Below, piece by piece: positions 42,369-52,124 of a stretch of 64,000 bases of DNA; positions within the stretch are counted from its first letter, which is position 1; each line of letters begins with the position of its first letter. Location of the stretch: NCBI RefSeq assembly GCF_020404765.1, contig NZ_JAIVEM010000005.1, forward strand, positions 124,001 through 188,000, read 5' to 3'. A program made the translations under genes and the position numbers. The DNA is from Paenibacillus sp. BJ-4 (GTDB taxonomy: Bacteria; Bacillota; Bacilli; Paenibacillales; Paenibacillaceae). Under the pieces are notes generated by a model. That model had not been told where the DNA came from. It saw only the letters and a program-made list of their open reading frames with translations, and made no database searches.

Positions 42369-45236
42369 ATGAAATTTGCGGTATTGGATTTTGAAACGAC
42401 AGGCACCCAGTCCGCGGATGACATCATTCAAGTCGGACTTGCAATTATAGATCATGATAACAGCATTTCCCGTGTTTACGGTTCTTATGTGAACCCTGGC
42501 AGACCCATTCCGCCTTTTATTACCGGGTTGACCGGAATTACAGACGATGACGTCAAGGATGCTCCTGCGCTCGAAGAGATGATGATGGAGCTTGTACCTA
42601 TGCTGGATGATGTTGTGCTGGTCGGTCATAATGTGGCATTTGATTTTAATTTTTTGCAAAACGCTTTAGATCGATGTGGATATCTGCCGTTTAGCGGTCG
42701 AATTTTGGACACGATGGATTTTCTGAAAATCATGTTTCCATCGCTTTCTTCCTATCAGCTAGGATTTGTATCTTCGGAGTTTGGGCTGGCTCATGACCGT
42801 CCCCATCAAGCAGACAGCGACGCGTTGGCCACGGCCGAGGTGTTTTTAAAGTGTGTGTGGGAGCTTCAAGCCTTGCCTTTAATCACGATACAGCGGCTCA
42901 GTGATTTGTTCGCAGAGGAAGACAGTGATCTTGGATGGTTTCTTGACGGGGTACGTGAAGAGAAAGAGCTTGATCCCATTCAGGATTTGGAGGGGCATCA
43001 GTTTTATCGTCAGCTTGCACTAAAGGTGGAAGATTGGACAGAGTTAGTTACTCCGCGCAAAGAAGATGACCCAAATCCGCTGTCGGGCGTTTCCTTTGAT
43101 AAATACATGGATGATGTGCGAGATCATTTACGTTCATCCTTGAGCCAATACGAGGAGCGCGAGGCGCAGGTACAAATGATAGAGGATGTAAATCAGGCGC
43201 TGAGTGAAGACAAGCATTTGCTGATCGAGGCGGGTACAGGAACAGGCAAGTCCCTGGGTTATTTGCTTCCGTCACTGTATCACAGTGTAAAATATGGTCA
43301 GCGGGTCACAGTAAGTACGCATACAATCAACCTGCAGGAGCAATTACGTGAGCGCGATATTCCGATGCTGACAAAGGTGATTCCGTTCCCGTTCCGGGCT
43401 GCCATTTTTAAGGGGCGAGGGCATTATTTGTGTCTGCGTAAGTTTGAACATAAAATAAACAGAAGAGACTTCGCAACGCCAAAGGAAGACTTAATTACAG
43501 CTGCCCAGATGATCGTCTGGCTGACACTCACGGAAACTGGTGATGATGAAGAACTGAATCTAAGCAACCGTGGCGGAGATTTTTGGGAAACGGTGGCAAG
43601 TGATTCCGAGTCCTGTCTTGGCCGTTCATGCCCGTGGTTCCGTAAGTGCTTTTACCATCGTGCACGTCATGAGGCGGGAATAGCGGATGTGGTTATTACG
43701 AATCACTCCAAGCTGTTTACGGATGTCAAGGCAAGTCATCAGCTATTGCCAAGCTATGAGCATCTGGTCATTGATGAAGCACACCATCTGGAGGAAGTCG
43801 CTGGTAAACACTTGGGCATGCATATGAAATATTTCACACTCGTCCATACGCTGACCCGGCTGTTCAAAGACAGCAAGAATGGACAGCTGCCTTCATTGCG
43901 TCAGCAGTTGGTAAAGTCCGGTCATGAGAAGTCGGCAGATTGGGCTTCGATCATCGATCAGCTATATCCACTTGTGCTGGAGGTCAAAGAGACATGGGAT
44001 TTGTTAAGCGACAAGCTATTTGGTATGCTGCCGGAGCGAAGTGATGCAACACCGGGTGAAACGGGGCAGTTTTCTTCCCGTCTCAAGCCGTCGGCCAAGC
44101 CTGCCAAGTGGGATCAAGCGGCTGTGCTGGAAAATCAGCTAAATGTTACGCTAAGCGAAATTTTGCGCAAGGGCGACAAGCTGATGCTGGACGTTAAGGA
44201 AGAACATGACGATTATGCGGCTGACAGCCTCATTACGGATATTACGGGACTGCTCAAGGATTTGGCGGCTGTGAAGGAGAATTTGCGCTTCTTTATGCGT
44301 CTCGATGATGAGACGACCGTCTACTGGCTTGAGGCGAGTGGGCAATTCCGCAGTAAATCACTGCAATTTTATGCAGTGCCTGTAGATGTGAGCCGCCAGC
44401 TGAAAGAAATGTTTTTTGACAAAAAAAGAAGCATCATTCTGACTTCAGCTACCTTATCGGTAGATAAGTCGTTTCAGTACATGACCGATCAGCTCGGTTT
44501 GCAGGAAGCCGCAGATGAGGGACGACTGATGACTTCGCAGCTCCCGTCGCCCTTTAACTACAGGGATCAGGTGCTGCTGGTCATTCCCCGGGATTTCCCG
44601 AGTGTAAAGGGCAGTGTTGGAGATGCACATTTTGTAAATATGCTCGTTAGCTCGCTAGGCTCGACTGCTCAGGCGACCGGGGGGAGAATGCTCGTTTTAT
44701 TTACCTCGTACCGGATGCTCCGGCAGGTGTATGAGCCACTCAAAGAGGCATTGTCTTCCAGCGATATCACTGTGCTGGGACAGGGGGTAGACAGTGGGAG
44801 CCGCAGCAAGCTGACCCGGCGTTTTCAGGAGGCCAAAGCTTCTGTATTGCTGGGAACCAGCAGCTTCTGGGAAGGTGTCGATATTCCAGGCAAGGCGCTG
44901 ACTTGTTTGGCAATTGTCCGGCTGCCGTTTCAACCGCCAAATCACCCGCTGCTGGAGGCGAAAAGCGAGCTGCTGCAGCGGCAAAAGAAAAATCCATTTA
45001 TGAAGCTGTCTGTTCCTCAGGCAGTCATTCGCTTTAAACAGGGATTTGGGCGTTTGGTACGTACAGCGAGCGACCACGGGGTCGTCATCGTATACGATAC
45101 ACGTGTAATCGAATCCTATTACGGAAAGCACTTTTTGTACTCGTTACCGGGACCAAAAATGGAGCATATGCCGACGGAGCAAATGGTGCCCCGCATCTCT
45201 GAATGGCTCCAATCCGCCCCGGAGACTGAGGCATAA
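42369..45236 (+). CDS. dinG: DinG-family ATP-dependent helicase with N-terminal 3'-5' exonuclease
   Basis: A 955-aa fusion. Residues 1 to about 165 are a DnaQ-type exonuclease: FAVLDFETTG (Exo I), GHNVAFDFNFLQ (Exo II), HQADSDALATAE (Exo III). The rest is a superfamily 2 XPD/DinG helicase: EAGTGTGKSLGYLLP (Walker A), VIDEAHHLEE (DEAH), ILTSATLS, SFWEGVDIPG and QGFGRLVRT. Cys355, Cys416, Cys421 and Cys427 have the C..Cx4Cx5C spacing of the E. coli DinG iron-sulfur cluster. ATG 42369 follows AAAGGA. Probable role in DNA repair. Confidence 0.92.
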   Translation: MKFAVLDFETTGTQSADDIIQVGLAIIDHDNSISRVYGSYVNPGRPIPPFITGLTGITDDDVKDAPALEEMMMELVPMLDDVVLVGHNVAFDFNFLQNALDRCGYLPFSGRILDTMDFLKIMFPSLSSYQLGFVSSEFGLAHDRPHQADSDALATAEVFLKCVWELQALPLITIQRLSDLFAEEDSDLGWFLDGVREEKELDPIQDLEGHQFYRQLALKVEDWTELVTPRKEDDPNPLSGVSFDKYMDDVRDHLRSSLSQYEEREAQVQMIEDVNQALSEDKHLLIEAGTGTGKSLGYLLPSLYHSVKYGQRVTVSTHTINLQEQLRERDIPMLTKVIPFPFRAAIFKGRGHYLCLRKFEHKINRRDFATPKEDLITAAQMIVWLTLTETGDDEELNLSNRGGDFWETVASDSESCLGRSCPWFRKCFYHRARHEAGIADVVITNHSKLFTDVKASHQLLPSYEHLVIDEAHHLEEVAGKHLGMHMKYFTLVHTLTRLFKDSKNGQLPSLRQQLVKSGHEKSADWASIIDQLYPLVLEVKETWDLLSDKLFGMLPERSDATPGETGQFSSRLKPSAKPAKWDQAAVLENQLNVTLSEILRKGDKLMLDVKEEHDDYAADSLITDITGLLKDLAAVKENLRFFMRLDDETTVYWLEASGQFRSKSLQFYAVPVDVSRQLKEMFFDKKRSIILTSATLSVDKSFQYMTDQLGLQEAADEGRLMTSQLPSPFNYRDQVLLVIPRDFPSVKGSVGDAHFVNMLVSSLGSTAQATGGRMLVLFTSYRMLRQVYEPLKEALSSSDITVLGQGVDSGSRSKLTRRFQEAKASVLLGTSSFWEGVDIPGKALTCLAIVRLPFQPPNHPLLEAKSELLQRQKKNPFMKLSVPQAVIRFKQGFGRLVRTASDHGVVIVYDTRVIESYYGKHFLYSLPGPKMEHMPTEQMVPRISEWLQSAPETEA

Positions 45237-45281
45237 CGGACGGACACTTAAACATGTCCGTTACAATTAGGGGGAGCAAGT

Positions 45282-45935
45282 ATGAAATCAGATAAAATTT
45301 CAGAGGCAGTTGTACGGAGGTTACCCGTATATTTACGTTATCTGAATGCACTGCACAAAAGGGAGGTGGCCACGGTCTCTTCCCAGGAGTTGGGACAAAG
45401 ACTAAACTTGAATCCGGCTCAAATTCGTAAGGATCTCGCATATTTTGGAGATTTTGGCCGAAAGGGTATCGGCTATGATGTTACTTATCTTATTGAAAAA
45501 ATACGTCATATTCTGAAAATTGATCAGCAAATCAACGTTGTATTGGTCGGAGCTGGTAATCTGGGTCAAGCCCTTTCGAATTATAATGCTTACTTAAAAG
45601 ACAATATGAAAATTGTAGCGGTATTTGATGCGGTTCCTGAGAAGACTGGGACGATGATCAATACGCTGATCGTTCAGCCAATGGATCAATTGGAAGCGAC
45701 CATAAAAGAAAAAAATATTCGGATCGGGATTATTACCGTACCGGATTTCGAAGCGCAACACGTGGCTGACAAGCTTATTGAGAGTGGTATTGAAGCGATC
45801 TTGAACTTTGCACCGATCATTCTTAAGACCCCGGACAACATCCGGGTACATACCACAGATTTTACAACCGATTTGCTAAGCCTCGCTTATTATTTAGAGG
45901 ATGGAAAGGAAGAATCGCAATATGACAGTGAATAA
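45282..45935 (+). CDS. rex: Redox-sensing transcriptional repressor Rex
   Basis: DNA-binding repressor that leaves its operators when NADH/NAD+ rises, inducing fermentation and anaerobic genes. The 217-aa protein has an N-terminal winged helix (RRLPVYLRYLNAL, SSQELGQRLNLNPAQIRKDLAYFGDFGRKGIGY) and a Rossmann domain with VLVGAGNLGQAL. ATG 45282 follows AGGGGGAGC. It overlaps the next gene by 14 bp. Fermentative budC and ackA nearby are possible targets, but I found no convincing Rex operator before them. Confidence 0.94.
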   Translation: MKSDKISEAVVRRLPVYLRYLNALHKREVATVSSQELGQRLNLNPAQIRKDLAYFGDFGRKGIGYDVTYLIEKIRHILKIDQQINVVLVGAGNLGQALSNYNAYLKDNMKIVAVFDAVPEKTGTMINTLIVQPMDQLEATIKEKNIRIGIITVPDFEAQHVADKLIESGIEAILNFAPIILKTPDNIRVHTTDFTTDLLSLAYYLEDGKEESQYDSE

Positions 45936-47223
45936 ATGGATGATTAAAAACGGCTCCTTTGCCGTAAACGGACCGGAAGTCGGAGTAATCCATGGCTATA
46001 TGATTGTGGAGGATAGCCGGATTACTTACATTGGCGAAACTTTGCCTGCGGGAGAGGAAGAGACAGACGCTTTTGACGGTAAGGGCTTGCTCTTTTTACC
46101 GGGTCTGATTAATACTCATGGTCATGCGGCGATGTCACTGCTGCGTGGACATGGTGATGATTTGGCGCTACAAGTATGGCTTCAGGAGAAAATGTGGCCG
46201 ATGGAAGCCAAGTTTACATCTTCAGATGTGTACTGGGGCACATCCCTGTCTGTGCTGGAAATGCTGAAAGGCGGGACAACAACCTTCCTGGACATGTACG
46301 ATCATATGGATGAGGTGGCTCGTATAGCTGAAGAATCAGGCATTCGTGCGAGTCTAATGCGTGGGGCGATTGGATTATGCTCTGAGGAGGAGCAGCGAAT
46401 CAAGCTGGCTGAGGCTGTGACTTTTGCGCGTAACTGGCATGGTAAGGCAGATGGTCGTATTACAACGATGATGTCTCCGCATGCGCCTTACACATGCCCG
46501 CCTGCGTTTATCGAAAAATTTGTACAGGCTGCGCATGATTTGGATTTACCGCTGCACACACACATGTCCGAGACTCTTGCCGAAGTTGAGCAAAACGTAC
46601 GTGATTATGGCTTGCGTCCAGTTGCACATTTGGATAAGCTCGGCTTTTTCTCCCGTCCTTCGCTTGTTGCTCATGCCGTTCATTTGAACGATGAAGAAAT
46701 AGCTTTGCTGGCTGAACGTGGTGTAGCGATTTCGCATAATCCGGGTAGCAATCTGAAGCTGGCAAGTGGTGTAGCAAGAGTGCCTGAACTGCTGCGTGCA
46801 GGGGTTACTGTTTCCCTCGGAACGGATGGTCCTGCCAGCAATAATAATCTAGATATGTTTGAGGAAATGCGTCTGGCTGCGCTCATCCACAAGGGAGTAT
46901 CCGGTGATCCTACGGCAGTTCCTGCGAATGAAGCGCTGCGTCTGGCAACAGAGTACGGCGCGAAGTCGATTGGTTTAAAAGAGGTAGGAGTACTGGCAGC
47001 AGGCAACAAGGCTGACTTTATCGCATTAGATCTGAATCAGGCGCACTTCTTGCCGCGTACAGACCTTATTTCTCATGCTGTATACTCCGCAAGCGCCAAA
47101 GATGTGGCCCATGTGTGGGTGGACGGTCGTCAGGTCGTGAAAAACGGTGAGTGCCTGACTATGGACGAGGAACGTATCAAACATGAGGCACAAGCCGCCT
47201 TTGAAGGGCTGCTGTCGCGCTAA
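45922..47223 (+). CDS. mtaD: Amidohydrolase, MTA/SAH deaminase type
   Basis: Zinc hydrolase that deaminates adenosine-type nucleosides. The 433-aa protein has the metal motif LINTHGHAAMSLLRG, ASLMRGAIG, HTHMSETLAEVEQ, VAHAVHLND and SLGTDGPASNNNLDMFEEM. S-adenosylhomocysteine and methylthioadenosine are usual substrates. Close relatives instead deaminate aminodeoxyfutalosine, and the window also carries mqnA, so a futalosine role is a real alternative. ATG 45922 lies behind GGAAAGGAAG and overlaps rex. Confidence 0.87.
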   Translation: MTVNKWMIKNGSFAVNGPEVGVIHGYMIVEDSRITYIGETLPAGEEETDAFDGKGLLFLPGLINTHGHAAMSLLRGHGDDLALQVWLQEKMWPMEAKFTSSDVYWGTSLSVLEMLKGGTTTFLDMYDHMDEVARIAEESGIRASLMRGAIGLCSEEEQRIKLAEAVTFARNWHGKADGRITTMMSPHAPYTCPPAFIEKFVQAAHDLDLPLHTHMSETLAEVEQNVRDYGLRPVAHLDKLGFFSRPSLVAHAVHLNDEEIALLAERGVAISHNPGSNLKLASGVARVPELLRAGVTVSLGTDGPASNNNLDMFEEMRLAALIHKGVSGDPTAVPANEALRLATEYGAKSIGLKEVGVLAAGNKADFIALDLNQAHFLPRTDLISHAVYSASAKDVAHVWVDGRQVVKNGECLTMDEERIKHEAQAAFEGLLSR

Positions 47224-47260
47224 TTCAGGTGTCACATCCCCTTAGAGAGGAAGCACAGGT

Positions 47261-47785
47261 TTGAAAAACAAGAAAAAATGGATAGCGGTCGCCATTTTGG
47301 CCGTGATACTGATCCTGGTCAGCATGTTCTGGTATTATTCTTATGTTACGCAAGACCAGGTGGCTGAGAAAAATGCCGCTATCATAAAGGCCAAGCAATC
47401 GGGTGGTCTGGTCAGCACGACTCGTACATGGAAGTCTGTATGGAGTCAGGTATATTGGGTAGTTCAAGGGAAAAATGCCCAAAATGAAAATATAATGGTG
47501 TGGGTTCCCTTTCAAAAAGTGGAGGGACAGCCTAATGTACCTGCCGCAGATAATAGCGGTGTCCATACCGAGCTATTGAAAAACGGAGTCGACGAGCAGA
47601 AAATGACTGCAATCATTCAGCAGCAGCTTCCAGATGCAGAGATTGTGAGTCTCCAGCCGAGTGTGTTCAATGGCGAATATGTGTGGCAGCTGTTTTACAA
47701 TGATGGAAGCCATCATTACTATACCTTTTACCGTTTCTCAGATGGAGGATCGACGGGAGTAAAGTATACTTTGCCTAATTACTAG
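47261..47785 (+). CDS. ypmB: YpmB-like membrane-anchored protein (DUF5590)
   Basis: A 174-aa protein with an N-terminal anchor (KKWIAVAILAVILILVSMFWYYSY). Its extracytoplasmic part resembles tandem PepSY-like units (EKNAAIIKAKQSGGLVSTTRTWKSVWSQVYWVVQGKN, then AIIQQQLPDAEIVSLQPSVFNGEYVWQLFY). It starts at TTG 47261 behind AGAGAGGAAG. In Bacillus ypmB lies between dinG and asnS, matching this order. Function unknown. Confidence 0.78.
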   Translation: MKNKKKWIAVAILAVILILVSMFWYYSYVTQDQVAEKNAAIIKAKQSGGLVSTTRTWKSVWSQVYWVVQGKNAQNENIMVWVPFQKVEGQPNVPAADNSGVHTELLKNGVDEQKMTAIIQQQLPDAEIVSLQPSVFNGEYVWQLFYNDGSHHYYTFYRFSDGGSTGVKYTLPNY

Positions 47786-47810
47786 AGTGACGTGGGGAGT
47801 GGCTGATGGT

Positions 47811-47855
47811 GGTTTGGAGGGTTTGGAGGGTTTGGAGGGTTTGGAGGGTTTGGAG
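47811..47855 (+). repeat. Tandem 9-bp repeat, five exact copies
   Basis: Five contiguous exact copies of GGTTTGGAG, followed by degenerate TTAGGAGCG units to about 47875. It lies 26 bp after ypmB. On the minus strand it would read as Asn-Pro-Pro repeats, but I do not believe that frame is a gene. Confidence 0.85.
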
Positions 47856-47874
47856 CCTTAGGAGCGTTAGGAGC

Positions 47875-48014
47875 GCTGCGTAGTCCATTTGATCTTACGA
47901 TCGCTGTTGCCGCCGGATTTTTTTCGATTAGTTTCTTATGGGGAAAATCCGTCGGCAAAGGCGAACGCTCCGCTTCTTCAGATTCAAATGGCCCACTCCG
48001 CTGGTTGACCGCCA
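47875..48014 (+). repeat. Long hairpin repeat element, copy 1
   Basis: A roughly 140-bp imperfect palindrome. The left half, CATTTGATCTTACGATCGCT with GTTGCCGCCGGATTTT, folds on the right half, AAAATCCGTCGGCAAAGGCG with CTTCTTCAGATTCAAATG. An inverted copy is at 49591-49740 and a right-half copy at 23951-24000. Identity between copies is high in the outer arms, while the stem tips differ but stay self-complementary. The 759-bp gap 47786-48544 holds only this, the 9-bp repeat and the palindrome at 48245. Confidence 0.8.
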
Positions 48015-48244
48015 TGGAGCCACTCCAAACAAAGGGAGCTGAGGTAGGAGGGAACGAAGGCCGCGCTGCGCTTGTCTCCGTTTTGAGTTTTACATCAGTC
48101 ATTCTTGTCCCCGGATTTCTCCTCTGACATAGGCTTATTCGAGAAATCTCGAGGCGGCCGATGGAAAGCATCATCCCCTGCGGAGTGGCGCAAAAGGTAA
48201 CTTTTAAGCTCAGTTTATAAAGCTTGGAATGATTGAAAGTTAAA

Positions 48245-48286
48245 AAAAAGACGTAAATACGATGAAATTCGTATTTACGTCTTTTT
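48245..48286. terminator. Perfect 18-bp palindromic hairpin, bidirectional terminator, copy 1
   Basis: AAAAAGACGTAAATACGA (48245-48262), loop TGAAAT, TCGTATTTACGTCTTTTT (48269-48286). T runs on both strands make it an intrinsic terminator in either direction. An almost identical hairpin lies on the other side of the next gene at 49457-49500. Confidence 0.8.
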
Positions 48287-48520
48287 GGTTTTTATGTTTG
48301 AGTAGTATTTATCATAGCATGACTATTTGAGTATAAAACCTATCCGCCTGTGCAGTGCCTTCATATGTAATTTTAAAAGTTGGATTATATGTTATTCATT
48401 TACCTTAAACAGGTATAAAGTGAAGTCTATTACATATATCATAATACTTTTTTCCTAAAAATGGTTCAATTATAGATGTTGACTAACGTAACCCATAATT
48501 TTGTGGCTATGTTATCATGA

Positions 48521-49333
<813 letters not shown>

Positions 49334-49456
49334 AAGCTTTAAGGTTGTATTATGAGACAATCATGAATCTTTTTAACATAGTGTAAGCTTGAAATATGAG
49401 ATCTAAAATGCTGTATGAGAATCTTTCTTACACATCATAAATAAATTGTAAAATAA

Positions 49457-49500
49457 AAAAAAGACGTAAATACGATTATATTCGTATTTACGTCTTTTTT
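49457..49500. terminator. Perfect 19-bp palindromic hairpin, bidirectional terminator, copy 2
   Basis: Arms AAAAAAGACGTAAATACGA (49457-49475) and the exact complement (49482-49500) around loop TTATAT. Differs from the hairpin at 48245-48286 only in the loop and one extra A-T pair. It ends budC transcription. Confidence 0.8.
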
Positions 49501-49590
49501 CTTGCTGCGCCGCGAAGCTTAGCTGCAAGCCAGCGAAGCATCCTTACCTACCTACCTAACTAACTTCTCTCCTAAGGCAAATTCATCTTT

Positions 49591-49740
49591 ATGGCGGGCA
49601 GTAGCGGAGTGGAGGATTTGAATCTGGAGAAGCCGATAGCGCTCGCCTTTGCCATGGGATTCTAACTCTTAAATGTTTTTTATACAATCAAGAGAATCCC
49701 ATGGCAACAGCGATCGTAAGATCAAATCCTACACGTAGCG
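49591..49740 (-). repeat. Long hairpin repeat element, copy 2 (inverted)
   Basis: Inverted copy of the element at 47875-48014. On the minus strand GGATTTGATCTTACGATCGC, then GTTGCCATGGGATTCT, folds on AGAATCCCATGGCAAAGGCG and CTTCTCCAGATTCAAATCC. The stem tip (CCATGGGATTCT) differs from copy 1 (CCGCCGGATTTT), yet each copy matches its own partner arm. The 626-bp gap 49334-49959 otherwise holds the 49457 palindrome, an extended -10 (TGATATACT, 49822-49830) and no gene I can support. Confidence 0.8.
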
Positions 49741-49959
49741 TTTCACCTGTCCACCCATAACTAATGATTTTGCCTTATCGCAACTCCACCACACATTGCC
49801 TTCGATATTCGATATACGTTATGATATACTATATTTTATAAGTGATAGACAAAAATGATAGAAAAAGACTTGCTGATCACTGTAAGATCATACAGTCTGG
49901 TTGTTGTTGACATTCGTCCCGTTTCTTCATTGTTTTACATTTTGAGAGGAGGATGTTAT

Positions 49960-50493
49960 TTGAAATTGCGTGCAGTTCCTATCGTTGTTGCGGCAGTTTT
50001 GGCAGCATCGCTGCTGTTTGGAGGATGGTTCATTTACCGTCAGGTTACAATGCAAAGTCCTCTGGAAACATTGGTTTCTCAATATCCCGGCGTGACAAGC
50101 GCTCAAATAGATATTAAACCGGAACAGCTTGTATTGAAACTGGATCTCAAACCACAGGCAGATGTGGCTGGACTGGTCGAAGTAGTTAAGCAAAAAGGAC
50201 AGTCCATCATTGGCAGTCGGACCATTAAACTGGATATCGAAGACCATTCCAATTCAGCACTGAATCAATGGTGGTCTGAGGCTATGTTTCCCGTAGCGGA
50301 AGCGATGGAAAATAAAAAATATACTCAAATTTCATCTACTGTTGAGCAGATGAAAAAGAAAAAGACGGGCATCCAGGCTGATACCGATATGGATTCGAAT
50401 AATGTCTATATCCGACTCAGCGAAGGTAAAGCGACCAAGTTTATCGTTTTGCCACGTCAATCTCAGCAAATGGGGGTATGGCCTAATGCCTAG
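49960..50493 (+). CDS. Hypothetical membrane-anchored protein upstream of an FtsH-like protease
   Basis: I do not recognise the family. The 177-aa protein has one N-terminal hydrophobic helix (about residues 5-26, AVPIVVAAVLAASLLFGGWFIY). Its soluble domain begins with a fold like a short BON or heavy-metal-type beta-alpha unit (ETLVSQYPGVTSAQIDIKPEQLVLKLDLKPQADVAGLVEVV) and ends with a Lys-rich helix. TTG 49960 is chosen behind GAGAGGAGGATG. The end overlaps the next start by eight bases, so the two are probably made together and may interact. Confidence 0.72.
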   Translation: MKLRAVPIVVAAVLAASLLFGGWFIYRQVTMQSPLETLVSQYPGVTSAQIDIKPEQLVLKLDLKPQADVAGLVEVVKQKGQSIIGSRTIKLDIEDHSNSALNQWWSEAMFPVAEAMENKKYTQISSTVEQMKKKKTGIQADTDMDSNNVYIRLSEGKATKFIVLPRQSQQMGVWPNA

Positions 50494-51988
50494 ATGGATC
50501 AAGGAAGCACTAATCGGCATTGTGCCGGTAACGATCATATTTCTCATCTTTATCGGGGTGAATATTGTCCCACTGCTGATCGCAGGTATAATGCTCAGCG
50601 GCCTCTTAATGCTCATGCATGCGCGCGGTGGCTTGGCTGTAGGTGCCGGGCAAGAGCGTAAACGTAAAAAAAATGGCCCGGACAAGCTGACTTTTGAAGA
50701 GATCGGCGGGCAGGAAAGCGCCAAGCAAGAGCTGCGAGAGGCATTGGACTTTTTGAATCGACATGATGAAATCTCAAAATTTGGCATTCGCCCCTTAAAA
50801 GGCGTTTTGCTCACAGGCCCTCCGGGAACCGGGAAAACACTGATGGCGAAGGCAGCCGCACATTATACCAATTCTGTATTTGTTGCCGCCTCAGGCAGTG
50901 AGTTTGTTGAAATGTACGTTGGTGTGGGTGCAGGTCGTGTCCGTGAGCTATTTCGTGAGGCTCGTACTCGTGCAGCCAAGGAAAAGAAGGAAAATGCGAT
51001 TATTTTTATTGATGAAATTGATGTGATTGGCGGTAAGCGTGAGGGTGGACAGCAACGTGAATATGATCAGACTTTGAACCAGCTGCTTACAGAAATGGAT
51101 GGTATTTATTCAGCTGATACTCCACGTATTTTGCTCATTGCAGCTACAAACCGTAAAGAAATGCTGGATAGTGCCTTAACGCGTCCGGGACGCTTTGACC
51201 GTCATATTCAAGTGGATTTGCCCGATAAAAAAGGCCGTCTTCATATTCTTAAAATTCATGCCAAAAACAAACCGATTCAGGAAGATACGAATCTGGACAA
51301 AATCGCTGAAGAATCCTATGGCTTTTCCGGCGCACAGCTGGAAAGCGTCATGAATGAAGCGGCAATCTATGCAATGAGACAGGAAGAGAAGATGATTGCC
51401 CAGAAACATCTGTCGATGGCCATCGACAAGGTGATGATGGGCGAGAAAACGGATCGTGAATCGACGCTGGAAGAGAAAAAACGTGTAGCCCTTCATGAGC
51501 TGGGACATGCTATTATGGCCGAAATCGTTCGTCCCGGCAGTGTGAGCCAGGTAGCGCTCAGCCCACGTGGGAAAGCGCTCGGCTATGTGCGACACAATCC
51601 ACAGCAAGAGCATTATCTATATACCAAGAAATTCTTAGAGGAGCAGATTATGATTTCCCTCGCTGGGGCTGCAGCAGAAGAAATGTACTATGGCGGTCGC
51701 AGTACAGGCTCAAGTAATGATTTTGAGCAGGCACTGAATATCGTCCATACGATGATGACTTCCGGATTGACTTCACTTGGCATAATTAATATGGATATGG
51801 TTACAAAAGAAGAGCTTATGCGTGAAAATGGTCAGATTATGGATGAGCTGCATACTCGAACTTTGGAGCTGCTCGAGAAGCATCGTCCCGTGTTCGATAA
51901 CTCTCTTGACATCCTGATGAAGGAAGAAACATTGTCTGGAGACCAATTTAGATGTCAATTTAGTGAAAATGCTTTATTACCAGCATAA
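50486..51988 (+). CDS. FtsH-like AAA+ zinc protease, short form
   Basis: Membrane-bound ATP-dependent protease. The 500-aa protein starts with two closely spaced hydrophobic helices (about residues 9-46) and lacks the large extracytoplasmic domain of ordinary FtsH. The AAA domain has LLTGPPGTGKTLMAKAAA, IIFIDEIDVIGG and ATNRKEMLDSALTRPGRFDR. The protease domain has the zinc motif ALHELGHAIMAEI (HExxH) and the third-ligand region STGSSNDFEQAL. It is probably a second FtsH paralogue. ATG 50486 overlaps the previous stop; the stop codon lies inside the following terminator stem. Confidence 0.88.
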   Translation: MPRWIKEALIGIVPVTIIFLIFIGVNIVPLLIAGIMLSGLLMLMHARGGLAVGAGQERKRKKNGPDKLTFEEIGGQESAKQELREALDFLNRHDEISKFGIRPLKGVLLTGPPGTGKTLMAKAAAHYTNSVFVAASGSEFVEMYVGVGAGRVRELFREARTRAAKEKKENAIIFIDEIDVIGGKREGGQQREYDQTLNQLLTEMDGIYSADTPRILLIAATNRKEMLDSALTRPGRFDRHIQVDLPDKKGRLHILKIHAKNKPIQEDTNLDKIAEESYGFSGAQLESVMNEAAIYAMRQEEKMIAQKHLSMAIDKVMMGEKTDRESTLEEKKRVALHELGHAIMAEIVRPGSVSQVALSPRGKALGYVRHNPQQEHYLYTKKFLEEQIMISLAGAAAEEMYYGGRSTGSSNDFEQALNIVHTMMTSGLTSLGIINMDMVTKEELMRENGQIMDELHTRTLELLEKHRPVFDNSLDILMKEETLSGDQFRCQFSENALLPA

Positions 51989-52013
51989 TTTTTTATGCTG
52001 GTTATTTTTTTTT
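51980..52013 (+). terminator. Intrinsic terminator overlapping the protease stop codon
   Basis: CCAGCATAA (51980-51988) and its complement TTATGCTGG around a short T loop, followed by TTATTTTTTTTT. The TAA stop is the last part of the 5' arm. Confidence 0.8.
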
Positions 52014-52124
52014 ACTTTTAGTCCGTGCTAAGATATTATTATCTATTGGGACATAAACATGTATTTTTCGACAAAGAAGGATACAATATATGAGAGTGAC
52101 CAGGAAAGGGTGGAGTTAAGAACC

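Noticed and set aside
47811..47855. CRISPR-like repeat
   Set aside because: Units are contiguous 9-mers without spacers; no cas genes in the window.
47782..48174. Leftward 130-codon open frame with Asn-Pro-Pro repeats
   Set aside because: It is produced by the 9-bp tandem repeat and the hairpin element, has no ribosome site, and composition unlike a real protein.
48479..48518. TTGACT near 48479 and a TTGTG half site at 48502 as budC promoter and Rex operator
   Set aside because: Spacing to any -10 is wrong and the Rex palindrome is not completed.
52014..52124. Catabolite (cre) site before the dehydrogenase-ackA pair
   Set aside because: No 14-bp cre-like palindrome could be found by eye.
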